Source: Gammaproteobacteria bacterium (GTDB taxonomy: Bacteria; Pseudomonadota; Gammaproteobacteria; Pseudomonadales; Halieaceae). Taken from it: a stretch of 64,000 nucleotides of DNA. Shown piece by piece: positions 7,831 to 15,952 of the stretch; position 1 is the first letter of the stretch; the number at the start of each line of letters is the position of its first letter. Where the stretch lies: positions 62,001 through 126,000 of the forward strand of contig JAUICG010000009.1 of NCBI GenBank assembly GCA_030427485.1, written 5' to 3'. The notes under the pieces were generated by a model, which saw nothing but the letters and a program-made list of their open reading frames with translations, searched no databases and had not been told where the DNA came from. The position numbers and the translations under genes were made by a program.

Positions 7831-10194
7831 ATGAGCAGCAGTATCTCCGCACTGGCGGACATTTCAGACACCAGTGCCGGCGGCAAGGCCTACGGCCTCG
7901 CGCGGCTGGTGTCCATGGGGCTCCCGGTGCCGCCGGCCTTCGTATTGCGCGATGCCAGCGCCGACGAGTTTCCGCAGGAACTGGAGCAGTGCTACCTGGA
8001 CCTGGGCAAGGCGGCTGTCGCGGTGCGATCGTCGGCCCTGGGAGAGGACGGGCAGGACGCCTCCTTCGCCGGTCAGTACGACACCGTACTCAATGTGACC
8101 GGTACACAACAGTTGCGTGACGCCGTATCGCAGTGCGTGGCATCGGCCTCGCATGAGCGCGCGCGCAGTTACCAGCGCGAGCACACCGGCGGCGGCACTG
8201 TGACGATGAATGTGGTGGTGCAGGCGATGGTGGATGCCCGTGTGGCGGGTGTGGTGTTCACCGCGGACCCGGTCAGCGCCCGGCGTGACCTGCTGGTGAT
8301 CGATGCGGTCGCCGGCCTGGGCGAAGCGCTGGTCAGCGGTGAGGCGACCCCCGACCACTACGGCGTGAACGACAGCGGCTCGATCGTGCGGCGGCAGTTA
8401 AGCGGCGCCGCGCCGCTGCTCAGCGACCGGGAAATTGCCGCCATCGCGGAGCAGGCGCGCGCCGCGGCGAAACACGAGGGCCACCCGCTGGACCTGGAGT
8501 GGGCCATCGACCAGGATGGCACCCTCTACTGGCTGCAGGCACGCCCCATTACCACGCTGCCCGCGGACCTGAATGCGTTCGATACGGTGCTGCCGCGTCC
8601 GGACGATGTGCTGACCATCAGCAACGTCAGCGAGATGATGCCAGGCGCCGTGTGCCCGCTCACCGGTTCCTTCACGGGCTGGGGCATCGATTACGGGCTG
8701 CAGCATATGCAGGTCGCCGTCGGCGCGCGGCCGGCGATCGAAAAGGACTGGCAGGTCACCGCCTGGGCTTACGGGCACCTGTTTCTCAATATGACGGGCA
8801 ATGTGGTGATGTCAGCCGCTGTGCTCGGCTCCTCGGTCGAGCAGGCGGCGCAGTCACTCTGCGGACGACTGGTGCCGGAACTGAAACCGTTTCCGCCGAA
8901 GCCGCTGCCGCAGCGCGTCCTGAACACCGTAAAACTGCTGCGCTATTGCCTGCGCGCACCCCGGGTGGTCGATAACTTCGGCCGTGAACTGGAGCGATTT
9001 GTCATCGAGGAGAAGCAGGACAGCGCCGCGATGTGGGCGGAACTGGCCGGGAAGTCCGCGTTCTTCGACCACGCGATGGCCGTGCATATTCAATCGTCGG
9101 CCTTGTCCGGGTTTTTGTGTTCGATTGTCGAGAACATGGTATCCGGCCGCTCCAACGACAGCACCGGTGAAGAACAGGCGGAAGCGGTGCGCCTGCTGGC
9201 CGGCGCCAGCGGCGTGGAGAGCGCGGTGATGCTGGAGGAACTCGACAGGCTGGTCGACCGCATTGTCGCGCACCCCGAGGTGCGGGCGTCGTTCCAGCGG
9301 GCCGCGGTGGCGGATGCCCTGGCCTGGCTGGCCAACACCCCCGGAATTGCAGCGGACTATGCCGCATTCATGCGTGACCACGGTCATCGCGGTTACCGTG
9401 AACTGTGCATGCGCGACCCCGCCTGGAGCGACGATCCGGCCCCGCTGATTCAAAGCATGCAGGCCGCGGTGCACGCCCGCCTGGTAACCGGGGGGCACAC
9501 GCAGCTGCACGCCCAGGCGATAGACTGGTCCAGCCTCAGCCGTGGCCTGCGCTGGGTGCTGCCCCGGGCGCACAATGCGATTCGCCGGCGGGAGCACACC
9601 AAATCGCAGCTCGTGGATGTTGGGCATCGCTTCAAGCGGGGCTTTCGCCGTCTCGGCGAACTGCTGCAGGACGAGGGCGCGTTACCCGAGGCGGACCTGG
9701 TGAACTTTTTCAGCACGGAGGAATTGCCCGGTTTTGTCGCCGCGCCCAACGAGGCGGCGGTGGCGCGGGCGGTGGCCCGCAGGGAGGCCCTGGACTACCA
9801 GCAGCGGCTTGAGTTTCCCGAGATTTCCGTCGGCATGCCGACGCCGCTGGAAGTGCGCAGCATCGACACCAGCGCGGGGGTGCTGCACGGCAGGCCGGCC
9901 TCCCGCGGCACGGTAGAGGGCCTTGCGCGCGTCGCACATACCCTGGGCGAGGCGGCCGCGTTGCAGCCGGGAGAGATCCTGATCACCCCGATTACGGATA
10001 TCGGTTGGACGCCGTATTTCAGCCTGATCGGAGGACTGGTCACCGACCTGGGCAGTGTGGTGTCTCACGGCGCGGTGATCGCGCGTGAGTACGGCTTGCC
10101 ATGCGTGGTGAACTCGCGCGATGGCACGCGGTTTTTCAGAACCGGGGACCGCGTCCGGCTGGATGGGGACAGGGGTACCGTAGAGCGCCTGTAA
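7831..10194 (+). CDS. PEP-synthase-like phosphotransferase (PPDK_N plus PEP-utilizer mobile domain)
   Basis: The ATG at 7831 lies after a GGAGG box and gives 787 aa. Residues about 10-255 match the PEP/pyruvate-binding ATP-grasp domain (GGKAYGLARL, AVRSSALGEDG, FAGQYDT, LEWAIDQDG, LQARPI). The C-terminal ~80 residues match the swivelling PEP-utilizer domain, with the phospho-acceptor His at about 746 in VVSHGAVIAREYG. The middle ~430 residues resemble rifampicin-phosphotransferase-type enzymes rather than the PEP-binding barrel of true PEP synthase. It probably phosphorylates a small organic molecule using ATP. Position after the monooxygenase suggests a shared pathway. A weak 6-bp hairpin (10183-10200) spans its stop codon. 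Confidence 0.82.
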   Translation: MSSSISALADISDTSAGGKAYGLARLVSMGLPVPPAFVLRDASADEFPQELEQCYLDLGKAAVAVRSSALGEDGQDASFAGQYDTVLNVTGTQQLRDAVSQCVASASHERARSYQREHTGGGTVTMNVVVQAMVDARVAGVVFTADPVSARRDLLVIDAVAGLGEALVSGEATPDHYGVNDSGSIVRRQLSGAAPLLSDREIAAIAEQARAAAKHEGHPLDLEWAIDQDGTLYWLQARPITTLPADLNAFDTVLPRPDDVLTISNVSEMMPGAVCPLTGSFTGWGIDYGLQHMQVAVGARPAIEKDWQVTAWAYGHLFLNMTGNVVMSAAVLGSSVEQAAQSLCGRLVPELKPFPPKPLPQRVLNTVKLLRYCLRAPRVVDNFGRELERFVIEEKQDSAAMWAELAGKSAFFDHAMAVHIQSSALSGFLCSIVENMVSGRSNDSTGEEQAEAVRLLAGASGVESAVMLEELDRLVDRIVAHPEVRASFQRAAVADALAWLANTPGIAADYAAFMRDHGHRGYRELCMRDPAWSDDPAPLIQSMQAAVHARLVTGGHTQLHAQAIDWSSLSRGLRWVLPRAHNAIRRREHTKSQLVDVGHRFKRGFRRLGELLQDEGALPEADLVNFFSTEELPGFVAAPNEAAVARAVARREALDYQQRLEFPEISVGMPTPLEVRSIDTSAGVLHGRPASRGTVEGLARVAHTLGEAAALQPGEILITPITDIGWTPYFSLIGGLVTDLGSVVSHGAVIAREYGLPCVVNSRDGTRFFRTGDRVRLDGDRGTVERL

Positions 10195-10241
10195 GCGCTC
10201 CGGGAGCCTGCCGGGCCCCGCTGGTCAGGGCCGCTCGCAGT

Positions 10242-10814
10242 CTAGATCGGGTCGAAGCTGTATTTCTGTCCGCCCAGCGTGGCCTGGTACATCAGGCCGC
10301 CTTTGGCGATGGTGAATATCGCCATGCCCTTGCGAAAACCCAGCGACTTGGTGTCCGCATCATTCTGGCCGCCGCTGATCCCGGCGGAGGCACCGCCGCC
10401 AGTGTTGGCGGTGGCATGGGCACCGGCGGTGATCGCCACCGCGCTGGCATCCGCGCTGAACTCGAAGTTACCCGAGATAAAATTGTCCAGCGCCGCCTCG
10501 TTCTCGAAAAAAATAATCTGGCTGAACGCTTCCCCGCCGAGCTGGAAGCCGATCGTCAGTTGCGTCATGTCGGAAGTGCCGATGACTTCACCGCCTTTGT
10601 ACACCCGGCCCGAACCGTGTGCGCCGCCAATACCGATCCCGCCCTTGCCGATGGTCGGAAACACCGCATAGCCGACACTTTTCTCGAAATAGGCGCCGCT
10701 TTCGCCGGCTTCCCGGAAGCTGTTGATGGCGCTCTCGTACTCGTCCGCGTACGCGAGGTGGCTGCACAGGCCGATCAGCAGGAAGGCCAGCGTGGCATGA
10801 AGTCGTGTTTTCAT
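10242..10814 (-). CDS. SYLF (Ysc84-like) lipid-binding domain protein, secreted
   Basis: This 190-aa protein begins with a clear Sec signal peptide (basic start, hydrophobic core, LAYA cleavage region near residue 23). The rest matches the SYLF/DUF500 domain: VGYAVFPTIGKGGIGIGGAHGSG, then a Gly-rich LTIGFQLGGEAFSQIIFF and KGGLMYQ. SYLF domains bind phosphoinositides in eukaryotes. Bacterial members are periplasmic proteins of unclear role. It converges on the PEP-synthase-like gene. Palindrome repeat A lies in its 5' flank. Confidence 0.87.
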   Translation of the reverse strand: MKTRLHATLAFLLIGLCSHLAYADEYESAINSFREAGESGAYFEKSVGYAVFPTIGKGGIGIGGAHGSGRVYKGGEVIGTSDMTQLTIGFQLGGEAFSQIIFFENEAALDNFISGNFEFSADASAVAITAGAHATANTGGGASAGISGGQNDADTKSLGFRKGMAIFTIAKGGLMYQATLGGQKYSFDPI

Positions 10815-10936
10815 GGTGAATTTCCTTATGGGCAGTCGTGGTCATGGGGTGCGGGGCACCGGCGAAAGCATGGCAAAGGCACCCTGAAGCGTCAAGTGAA
10901 ATGAGCGGCTTGAGTTACCACAATTGGCGAGGTCGA

Positions 10937-11054
10937 GAGCCTGGCAGGCAGCATAGCGGTCGGGACACGCCAAAAAGCGTACATCCATGTACAGGCTCGG
11001 GTGGCGACGTCCTGTCGCCACACGGTCCCGACCGCTATGCTGCCTGCCAGGCTC
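10937..11054. repeat. Palindromic repeat copy A (conserved core, locus-specific arms)
   Basis: The arms 10937-10966 and 11025-11054 are perfect 30-bp reverse complements. The core, counted with its GGGAC and GTCCC ends, is 10962-11029. Inside are two smaller hairpins: GTACAT/ATGTAC around CC, and an 8-bp stem GTGGCGAC/GTCGCCAC with loop GTCCT (11001-11021). Core landmarks ACGCC, ATCCAT, GGCTCG, GTCCT and CAC are shared with copies B and C, while the arm sequences are not. It sits 36 bp after the stop of the minus-strand SDR gene and upstream of the SYLF gene. Confidence 0.88.
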
Positions 11055-11090
11055 CAGCCGTCGAACTCCGGAGTGGACCACTATGGGGCG

Positions 11091-11882
11091 TTAGACATGC
11101 GCGATTGCGCCCCCGTCGATACGGATGTTCTGCCCGTTGATAAAGCCCGCCTGGTCGCTGCACAGGAAGGTCACGAGGTCGGCCACTTCCTCGCGGCGGG
11201 CCAGCCTGCCCACGGGGTTGGGGAAGTCCTCGGCGACGATGCGGCGTTCAATTTCGGCCCAGTCGTCGCCCCAGCCCTTTTTCTGCGCCCGCGCGCGGTA
11301 ACCGGCTTCCAGTTCGGGGGTGTGAATGAGCCCCGGCGAGACCGTATTCACGGTGATGCCCGTGCCGGCCAGTTCCTGGGCGAGGCTGACCCCGAGATTG
11401 GCCAGCGCGCTCTTGGCCGCGTAATAGTGGGGCATGATCCTGCCGGGCCGGTGTGAGCCGATCGTACCGAGGTTGACAATGCGTCCCCAGCCCCGGTCTT
11501 TCATGCCGTGCACAATGCCCTGAACCAGTCGCGCCGCGGACAGGACGTTCTTCTGGTACATATCGAGCCAGTCTTCGGTAGTCGCGGTATCCCATTTCGC
11601 GAAGCTCGCCGTGCCGTAGTTGTTGACCAGAATGTCCACGCACAGGTCCTGCGCCCGCAGCTGCGCCAGTACCGCCTCGCACCCCGCTGCGCTGGCGATG
11701 TCGCCCTCGACCGCAAACCCGCACTGGAGGTCGCGGGCGGCGCCGGCGGCGCTGCCATCGCAGCGGTTGCTGTGCACGATGACGGCGGCGCCACTGTCGG
11801 CGAGGCGGCGCGCAATGCTATGGCCGGTATTGCGGTCCGAGCCGGTGACCAGCGCTGTCCTGTTATTGCAAGTGAGCTGCAT
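11091..11882 (-). CDS. Short-chain dehydrogenase/reductase
   Basis: The start is set at the ATG at 11882, which follows CGGGAGC. A further 14 in-frame codons upstream lack a comparable ribosome-binding site. The 263-aa protein has the cofactor motif TGSDRNTG (13-20), NNYG at 87-90 in place of the usual NNAG, a catalytic Ser near 143 and Y153-xxx-K157 (YYAAK). The C-terminal FINGQNIRIDGG is typical of FabG-like SDRs. It likely oxidises or reduces a hydroxy/keto group with NAD(P). The substrate is unknown. It is divergent from the solute-binding protein gene, 109 bp away. Confidence 0.86.
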   Translation of the reverse strand: MQLTCNNRTALVTGSDRNTGHSIARRLADSGAAVIVHSNRCDGSAAGAARDLQCGFAVEGDIASAAGCEAVLAQLRAQDLCVDILVNNYGTASFAKWDTATTEDWLDMYQKNVLSAARLVQGIVHGMKDRGWGRIVNLGTIGSHRPGRIMPHYYAAKSALANLGVSLAQELAGTGITVNTVSPGLIHTPELEAGYRARAQKKGWGDDWAEIERRIVAEDFPNPVGRLARREEVADLVTFLCSDQAGFINGQNIRIDGGAIAHV

Positions 11883-11991
11883 GCTCCCGGGTTCCGTGAT
11901 TGCTTCCCCAACTGTGTTGGGCAATGTTACATTGTGCCCCGCACACCTGATACAGGTCCAGAACCGTCAACGCCGAGCGCAGGGGTAGTCC

Positions 11992-12741
11992 ATGTTTGTC
12001 AGATTTTTGCTTGCAGTTATGCTGGGTTTTTGCGCCGCCGCGGCCACGGCTGCCGGACTCAAGGTCGGTGTATCGGCGGATTATCCGCCAATGGCCTACA
12101 AGCAGGATGGACGCATTGTGGGCATCGAGGCCGACAATGCCAAGGCGGTCAGCGCGATCATCGGTCAGGACATGACGCTGGTGGATATGCCGTTCGAACA
12201 ACTCATTCCCGCGCTGAAGGCCGGCGATATCGACGTCATCATGTCGGGCATGAGCGTCACCGCGCAGCGCAGCGAGGAGGTGCTGTTTACCGACTCTTAC
12301 ATGGACGTGGGGCAGATGGCGATCATGAGCACGGAAAAAATCGCGCACTTCTCCCAGCCCTGGGCCCTGTTGCGAGAGGGCGTGCGCATTGGCGTGGAAC
12401 CCGGTACCACCGGTGCGGAATACGTGGCCGCGCAACTCAGGAATGCGCAGGTGACGTTTTTCAAGGATTCCGCCGCCGCGTTCGCCGGATTGCGCAACGA
12501 TGAGATAGACCTGTATATCCACGATGCGCCCACCAGCTGGCAGCTGGCCACCTCCACCGAAAACGGTGACCTGATCAGCCTGTACAAACCGCTGACCCAT
12601 GAGAAACTGGCCTGGGCGGTGCGCAAGGACGATGAGCGGTTGGCGTCACGACTCAACGATGCATTACAGACGCTCAAGCGCAATGGCACGCTGTCCTATA
12701 TTTTTAATCGCTGGGTGCCGGTGACGGTCGAAGTGCGCTGA
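11992..12741 (+). CDS. Periplasmic solute-binding protein, family 3 (SBP_bac_3)
   Basis: This 249-aa protein has a Sec signal peptide ending at about TAA-AGLKVG (residues 1-21) and the family-3 fold: VGVSADYPPMAY near the start, the FEQLIPALKAGDIDVIMSGM block (about 69-88), and VGVEPGTTG-like residues near 140. Such proteins usually bind amino acids or other small polar ligands for an ABC transporter or sensor. No permease or ATPase gene is adjacent, so it is an orphan here. The next gene follows 52 bp downstream. Confidence 0.86.
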   Translation: MFVRFLLAVMLGFCAAAATAAGLKVGVSADYPPMAYKQDGRIVGIEADNAKAVSAIIGQDMTLVDMPFEQLIPALKAGDIDVIMSGMSVTAQRSEEVLFTDSYMDVGQMAIMSTEKIAHFSQPWALLREGVRIGVEPGTTGAEYVAAQLRNAQVTFFKDSAAAFAGLRNDEIDLYIHDAPTSWQLATSTENGDLISLYKPLTHEKLAWAVRKDDERLASRLNDALQTLKRNGTLSYIFNRWVPVTVEVR

Positions 12742-12793
12742 CCTTGCCCATCAACGCAGACAACGCCCTGAAGAGGAACGGAAGCCGGATGGC

Positions 12794-13840
12794 ATGCTGA
12801 GGCCGACGATACCCGGGGACCTGCAAAGCCTGTCCGGCGGCTGGTTGTCCGAGGTGTTGGGGCTGCCCGTGACGGATTTCAGTGTCCTCGATGCGCACGC
12901 CGGCACCACGGGGCGCGCCCTGCTGGAACTTCGTTATCGCGATGCCCGGGCAGGGCCCGCGCGGCTGTTCGTGAAGCTGCCGCCGACGGATCAGGCACAG
13001 CGGCAGTTCGTCGTATCCAGCGGCATGGGGCGGCGCGAGGCCATGTTCTACCGCACCCTCGCGGGCGAACTGCCGGTGCGGGTGCCGCGCTGCTATTTCG
13101 CTGACAGCGACGAGGCGGGCGAGGCCTATATCATGCTGCTGGAAAACCTGGTGGATAGCGGAGTCACCTTCAAAAACGCCAGCACGCGTTACTCGCCCGA
13201 ATACATCCGGCAGGTACTCGGCGCGTTCGCACGCCTGCACGCGGCGTACTGGGAGTCGGAACGCTTCGCTGCCGATCTCGCCTGGGTGCAGCCCCCGGTG
13301 CAGCATGCCATCGGCGCACAACTGATCGCCCGGGCATTGCAACTGCACGCGCAGCATATGCCTGCGGTGTTCCGCGACATGGGCGAGTTGTACCTCGCGC
13401 ACACCGACGCCATCCATCAACTGTGGCAGCGCGGCGCGCCGACCCTGATCCACGGTGATGTGCACGACGGCAACCTGTTCTACGACGCCGACCAGCCCGG
13501 CTTTCTCGATTGGGCCATGGTGGCCAGAGGTCCCGGACTGCGTGATGTCGGGTACTTCCTGGCGGGCAACCTGACGCCGCAGGACCAGCGCGACAGTGGC
13601 CGGGACATGCTGCGGTACTACCGCGCACAACTGATCGATCGGGGGGTGTCGGCTCCTGCGGAGGCCGAACTCTGGCAGCAGTACCAGTGGCACGCGGGCT
13701 ATGTCTGGGTGGGCGCCGCCGTGACCCTGGCGATGGGCGATGCGTGGCAGCCGGTCAACTACCTGCAGGCGTCAATGCAGCGCCTGCACGAGGCGCTGGA
13801 TACGCTGGGTTCGGTAGCGGCGATACGCGCAGCGCTCTAA
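12794..13840 (+). CDS. Phosphotransferase (APH / ecdysteroid-kinase-like fold)
   Basis: This 348-aa protein has a kinase-like fold. A Lys-containing strand FVKLPP (K61) matches the ATP-binding lysine, HGDVHDGN at 220-227 is the catalytic loop (D222, N227), and the FLDWAM segment supplies the metal-binding Asp (D239). Proteins of this type phosphorylate hydroxyl groups of small molecules, including aminoglycosides, choline and ecdysteroids, and are frequent beside catabolic acyl-CoA genes. The substrate is unknown. It converges on the extradiol dioxygenase gene, and the stop codons overlap by a few bases. Confidence 0.85.
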   Translation: MLRPTIPGDLQSLSGGWLSEVLGLPVTDFSVLDAHAGTTGRALLELRYRDARAGPARLFVKLPPTDQAQRQFVVSSGMGRREAMFYRTLAGELPVRVPRCYFADSDEAGEAYIMLLENLVDSGVTFKNASTRYSPEYIRQVLGAFARLHAAYWESERFAADLAWVQPPVQHAIGAQLIARALQLHAQHMPAVFRDMGELYLAHTDAIHQLWQRGAPTLIHGDVHDGNLFYDADQPGFLDWAMVARGPGLRDVGYFLAGNLTPQDQRDSGRDMLRYYRAQLIDRGVSAPAEAELWQQYQWHAGYVWVGAAVTLAMGDAWQPVNYLQASMQRLHEALDTLGSVAAIRAAL

Positions 13841-14742
13841 TCGTTCACACCCGGGAAGTTGTACTCGTGGCCCCACAGGTCACCCTCGACGCTGATCGTG
13901 GGCACGTAGTTCTCCCAGTCGATCAGCAGGCCGTCGTAGCCGTACTCCACCGCGATACCGCCTGGCGCCAGGATGTAGATGGAGCACATATTGTCGTTGA
14001 CATGGCGGCCCAGCGTGGCGAGGAAGTGCACGCCGGCCTGTTTGGCCCGTTTCATGGCCTGGCCGACCTCGTCCAGCGTCTGTACCTCCACCATCATGTG
14101 CACGATGCCCGCCGGGTGCGGGCCGCTGAACAGCGCGACCGAGTGCTGGCGCGGGTTGTTGGCGTGCATGAACTTGATCCGCATATCGCCCATACCGGGC
14201 GGGTACAGTGTGTCGGTGAGGCCGGTACCGATAAACCGGGTGTAGAAATCCACGCATTCCTCGATATTCGGCGCGGGCAGCACGCAGTGTCCGAAGCCCA
14301 TGTCACCCGATTGCCGGTAAGTGGTGACGAAGCGGCTGACACCGGTGGGGGAGGCCAGCGGCACGTAGTCCAGTTTGCGGCCCCAGTACAGTTCCAGGGT
14401 GTTTCCGGCGGGGTCCTGCACCGTACAGAACGCGGAGACACAGCGGCGCTGCGCCTCCTCAGCGGACCCGGCCGTGACGCTGTGCCCGGCGTCCGCCAGC
14501 GCGTCGAGGGTCGACTGCCAGGCCTGCTCACTGGGGAACTCCAGGCCGGTCGCGATCAGTTTGTCGGCGTCCGCCGGCTCGAGCATGAAGCGGAACGGGT
14601 GGTCGTCCATGCGCAGGAAGCGCGCGCCGTCGCCGTCGTCGCGCCGCGCGTCCATCAGGCCCAGCACACCGGTGCCGAAGTCCATCCAGGCCGAAGTGTC
14701 GGTTGACGCGATCCTCAAGTATCCAACTGCTGAGACTGACAT
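13837..14742 (-). CDS. Extradiol ring-cleavage dioxygenase, two-domain VOC (BphC/HsaC-like)
   Basis: The ATG at 14742 follows AGGAG and gives 301 aa. There are two vicinal-oxygen-chelate domains. The Fe(II) ligands expected for type I extradiol dioxygenases are present in the second: H152 (MGFGHCVL), H215 (GIVHMM) and E266 (GIAVEYGYD). This points to meta-cleavage of a catechol-like ring using O2, as in biphenyl (BphC) or steroid (HsaC/TesB) breakdown. It is divergent from the DUF35-thiolase operon, which fits a shared catabolic role and a shared regulatory region. The exact catechol is unknown. Confidence 0.87.
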   Translation of the reverse strand: MSVSAVGYLRIASTDTSAWMDFGTGVLGLMDARRDDGDGARFLRMDDHPFRFMLEPADADKLIATGLEFPSEQAWQSTLDALADAGHSVTAGSAEEAQRRCVSAFCTVQDPAGNTLELYWGRKLDYVPLASPTGVSRFVTTYRQSGDMGFGHCVLPAPNIEECVDFYTRFIGTGLTDTLYPPGMGDMRIKFMHANNPRQHSVALFSGPHPAGIVHMMVEVQTLDEVGQAMKRAKQAGVHFLATLGRHVNDNMCSIYILAPGGIAVEYGYDGLLIDWENYVPTISVEGDLWGHEYNFPGVND

Positions 14743-14976
14743 GGGTGTACTCCTCGTGTAATCGGTTGGTGTCGCCGCGAAGGTGCGAGTCGGCATTCTG
14801 CCGTTGCGCATGCATTGAAATCAACCTTTGCCCTACGGATAGGTCAAACTGGTATATATTTTGGTAATTGATCTGAAAAGTCATCGTGACGTGATCCAAT
14901 GCGTCATTGAGTGGTCGCCGTACCTCGCTGATACTGGCGCTCCAATATTGAACCGCTACCACGGAGGGCTGTGACT
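14743..14976. promoter_or_regulatory. Divergent promoter region with a TGACG-N10-CGTCA palindrome
   Basis: This 234-bp gap separates the dioxygenase from the DUF35-thiolase operon. An AT-rich TATATATTTTGG stretch lies at about 14852-14863 and could hold a -10 element. The interrupted palindrome TGACG-N10-CGTCA at 14887-14906 has spacing suited to a dimeric regulator. A GGAGG at 14963-14967 is the ribosome-binding site of the plus-strand gene. No regulator gene is adjacent. Confidence 0.5.
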
Positions 14977-15417
14977 GTGTCGCAACCGGAAATTCTCAAC
15001 CAGGCGTTCGAGCTTGGTTTTACCTATACCCGCTCCACCGGGCCGGTGGTCGGCCGCTTCCTGACCGAGCTGAAGAACCGCCGCATCGTCGGTATCAAGG
15101 CCAGCGACAGCCGGGTGGTGGTGCCGCCGATGGAGTACGACCCGGATACCGCCGAGGAACTGAGCGAGTTCGTCGAGGTGGGCGAGCAGGGCGAGATCGT
15201 CAGCTTCGCGTGGGTGAAGGAGCCGCGCGAGGCGCACCCGATGGACGTGCCCTTCGCCTGGGCGATGATCAAGCTCGACGGCGCCGACGTGCCGATGATC
15301 CACTGCGTCGCGGCCGCCAGCGAGGGCGATGTGAAGACCGGCGCGCGCGTGCGCGCGGTGTGGGCGGACGAGACGATCGGTTTCATCACCGACATCCGCT
15401 GCTTCGAACTGGTATAG
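14977..15417 (+). CDS. DUF35 OB-fold protein (acyl-CoA-associated), first of a pair
   Basis: GTG at 14977 has good spacing from GGAGG (14963-14967). The GTG at 14971 is too close. About 146 aa. It matches the DUF35 pattern: an N-terminal helix (FTYTRSTGPVVGRFLTEL), a rubredoxin-like strand pair, then an OB fold with PFAWAMIKLDGADVPMIH. The N-terminal segment has no Cys residues, so the zinc ribbon seen in many DUF35 proteins is absent. DUF35 proteins bind thiolase-fold partners and acyl-CoA, as ChsH2 does with Ltp2. The two thiolase-like genes downstream are the natural partners. Confidence 0.85.
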   Translation: MSQPEILNQAFELGFTYTRSTGPVVGRFLTELKNRRIVGIKASDSRVVVPPMEYDPDTAEELSEFVEVGEQGEIVSFAWVKEPREAHPMDVPFAWAMIKLDGADVPMIHCVAAASEGDVKTGARVRAVWADETIGFITDIRCFELV

Positions 15418-15430
15418 GAGAGAGCGAGAC

Positions 15431-15949
15431 ATGAGCGAAGAACAGGACGTAGTCACCGTCATCCAGGCGCCGATCTACCTGAAGTACAACTTTACCGCGG
15501 GCGCCGCGCCCGCGCGTTTCCTCACCCAGTTGAAAAAAGGGAAGCTGACGGGCCAGTGCCGCGACGAACCCGGGGCCCCGGTATATATTCCGCCGCGCGG
15601 TTCTTGCCCCGCCACGGGCAAGCCTACGGAGAAGGAAGTGGAGTTGTCGGACAAGGCCACGGTGCAGTCGTTCACCATCGTCCACATCCCGATTCCCGGT
15701 AACGCCATCCAGCCGCCCTTTATCGTGGCCAACCTGGTGGCCGACGGCGCGAATATCTCGTTTATCCACCTGATGAGCGAATGCGTGAACGAGGAAGTAC
15801 ACATCGGCCAGCGCGTGCAGGCGGTGTGGAAGCCGGAGGCGGAGTGGGACTACGCGATGGACAACATCAAGTACTTCAAGCCGATTGACGAGCCGGATGT
15901 GCCGCCGGAGCAGATCGGCAAGTTACCCGTAACCGGCTGGGAGGGTTGA
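15431..15949 (+). CDS. DUF35 OB-fold protein (acyl-CoA-associated), second of a pair
   Basis: This 172-aa protein starts 13 bp after the first DUF35 gene, with GGAGAGAGCGAG upstream of the ATG. The same order is seen: N-terminal helix (FLTQLKKGKLTG), a zinc-ribbon-like segment with Cys in GQCRDEPG and GSCPATG, then the OB fold (PPFIVANLVADGANISFIH). Unlike its neighbour it keeps two cysteines in the ribbon region, which is fewer than the usual four. It probably forms a complex with one of the thiolase-like proteins encoded 3 bp downstream. Confidence 0.86.
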   Translation: MSEEQDVVTVIQAPIYLKYNFTAGAAPARFLTQLKKGKLTGQCRDEPGAPVYIPPRGSCPATGKPTEKEVELSDKATVQSFTIVHIPIPGNAIQPPFIVANLVADGANISFIHLMSECVNEEVHIGQRVQAVWKPEAEWDYAMDNIKYFKPIDEPDVPPEQIGKLPVTGWEG

Positions 15950-15952
15950 GCG

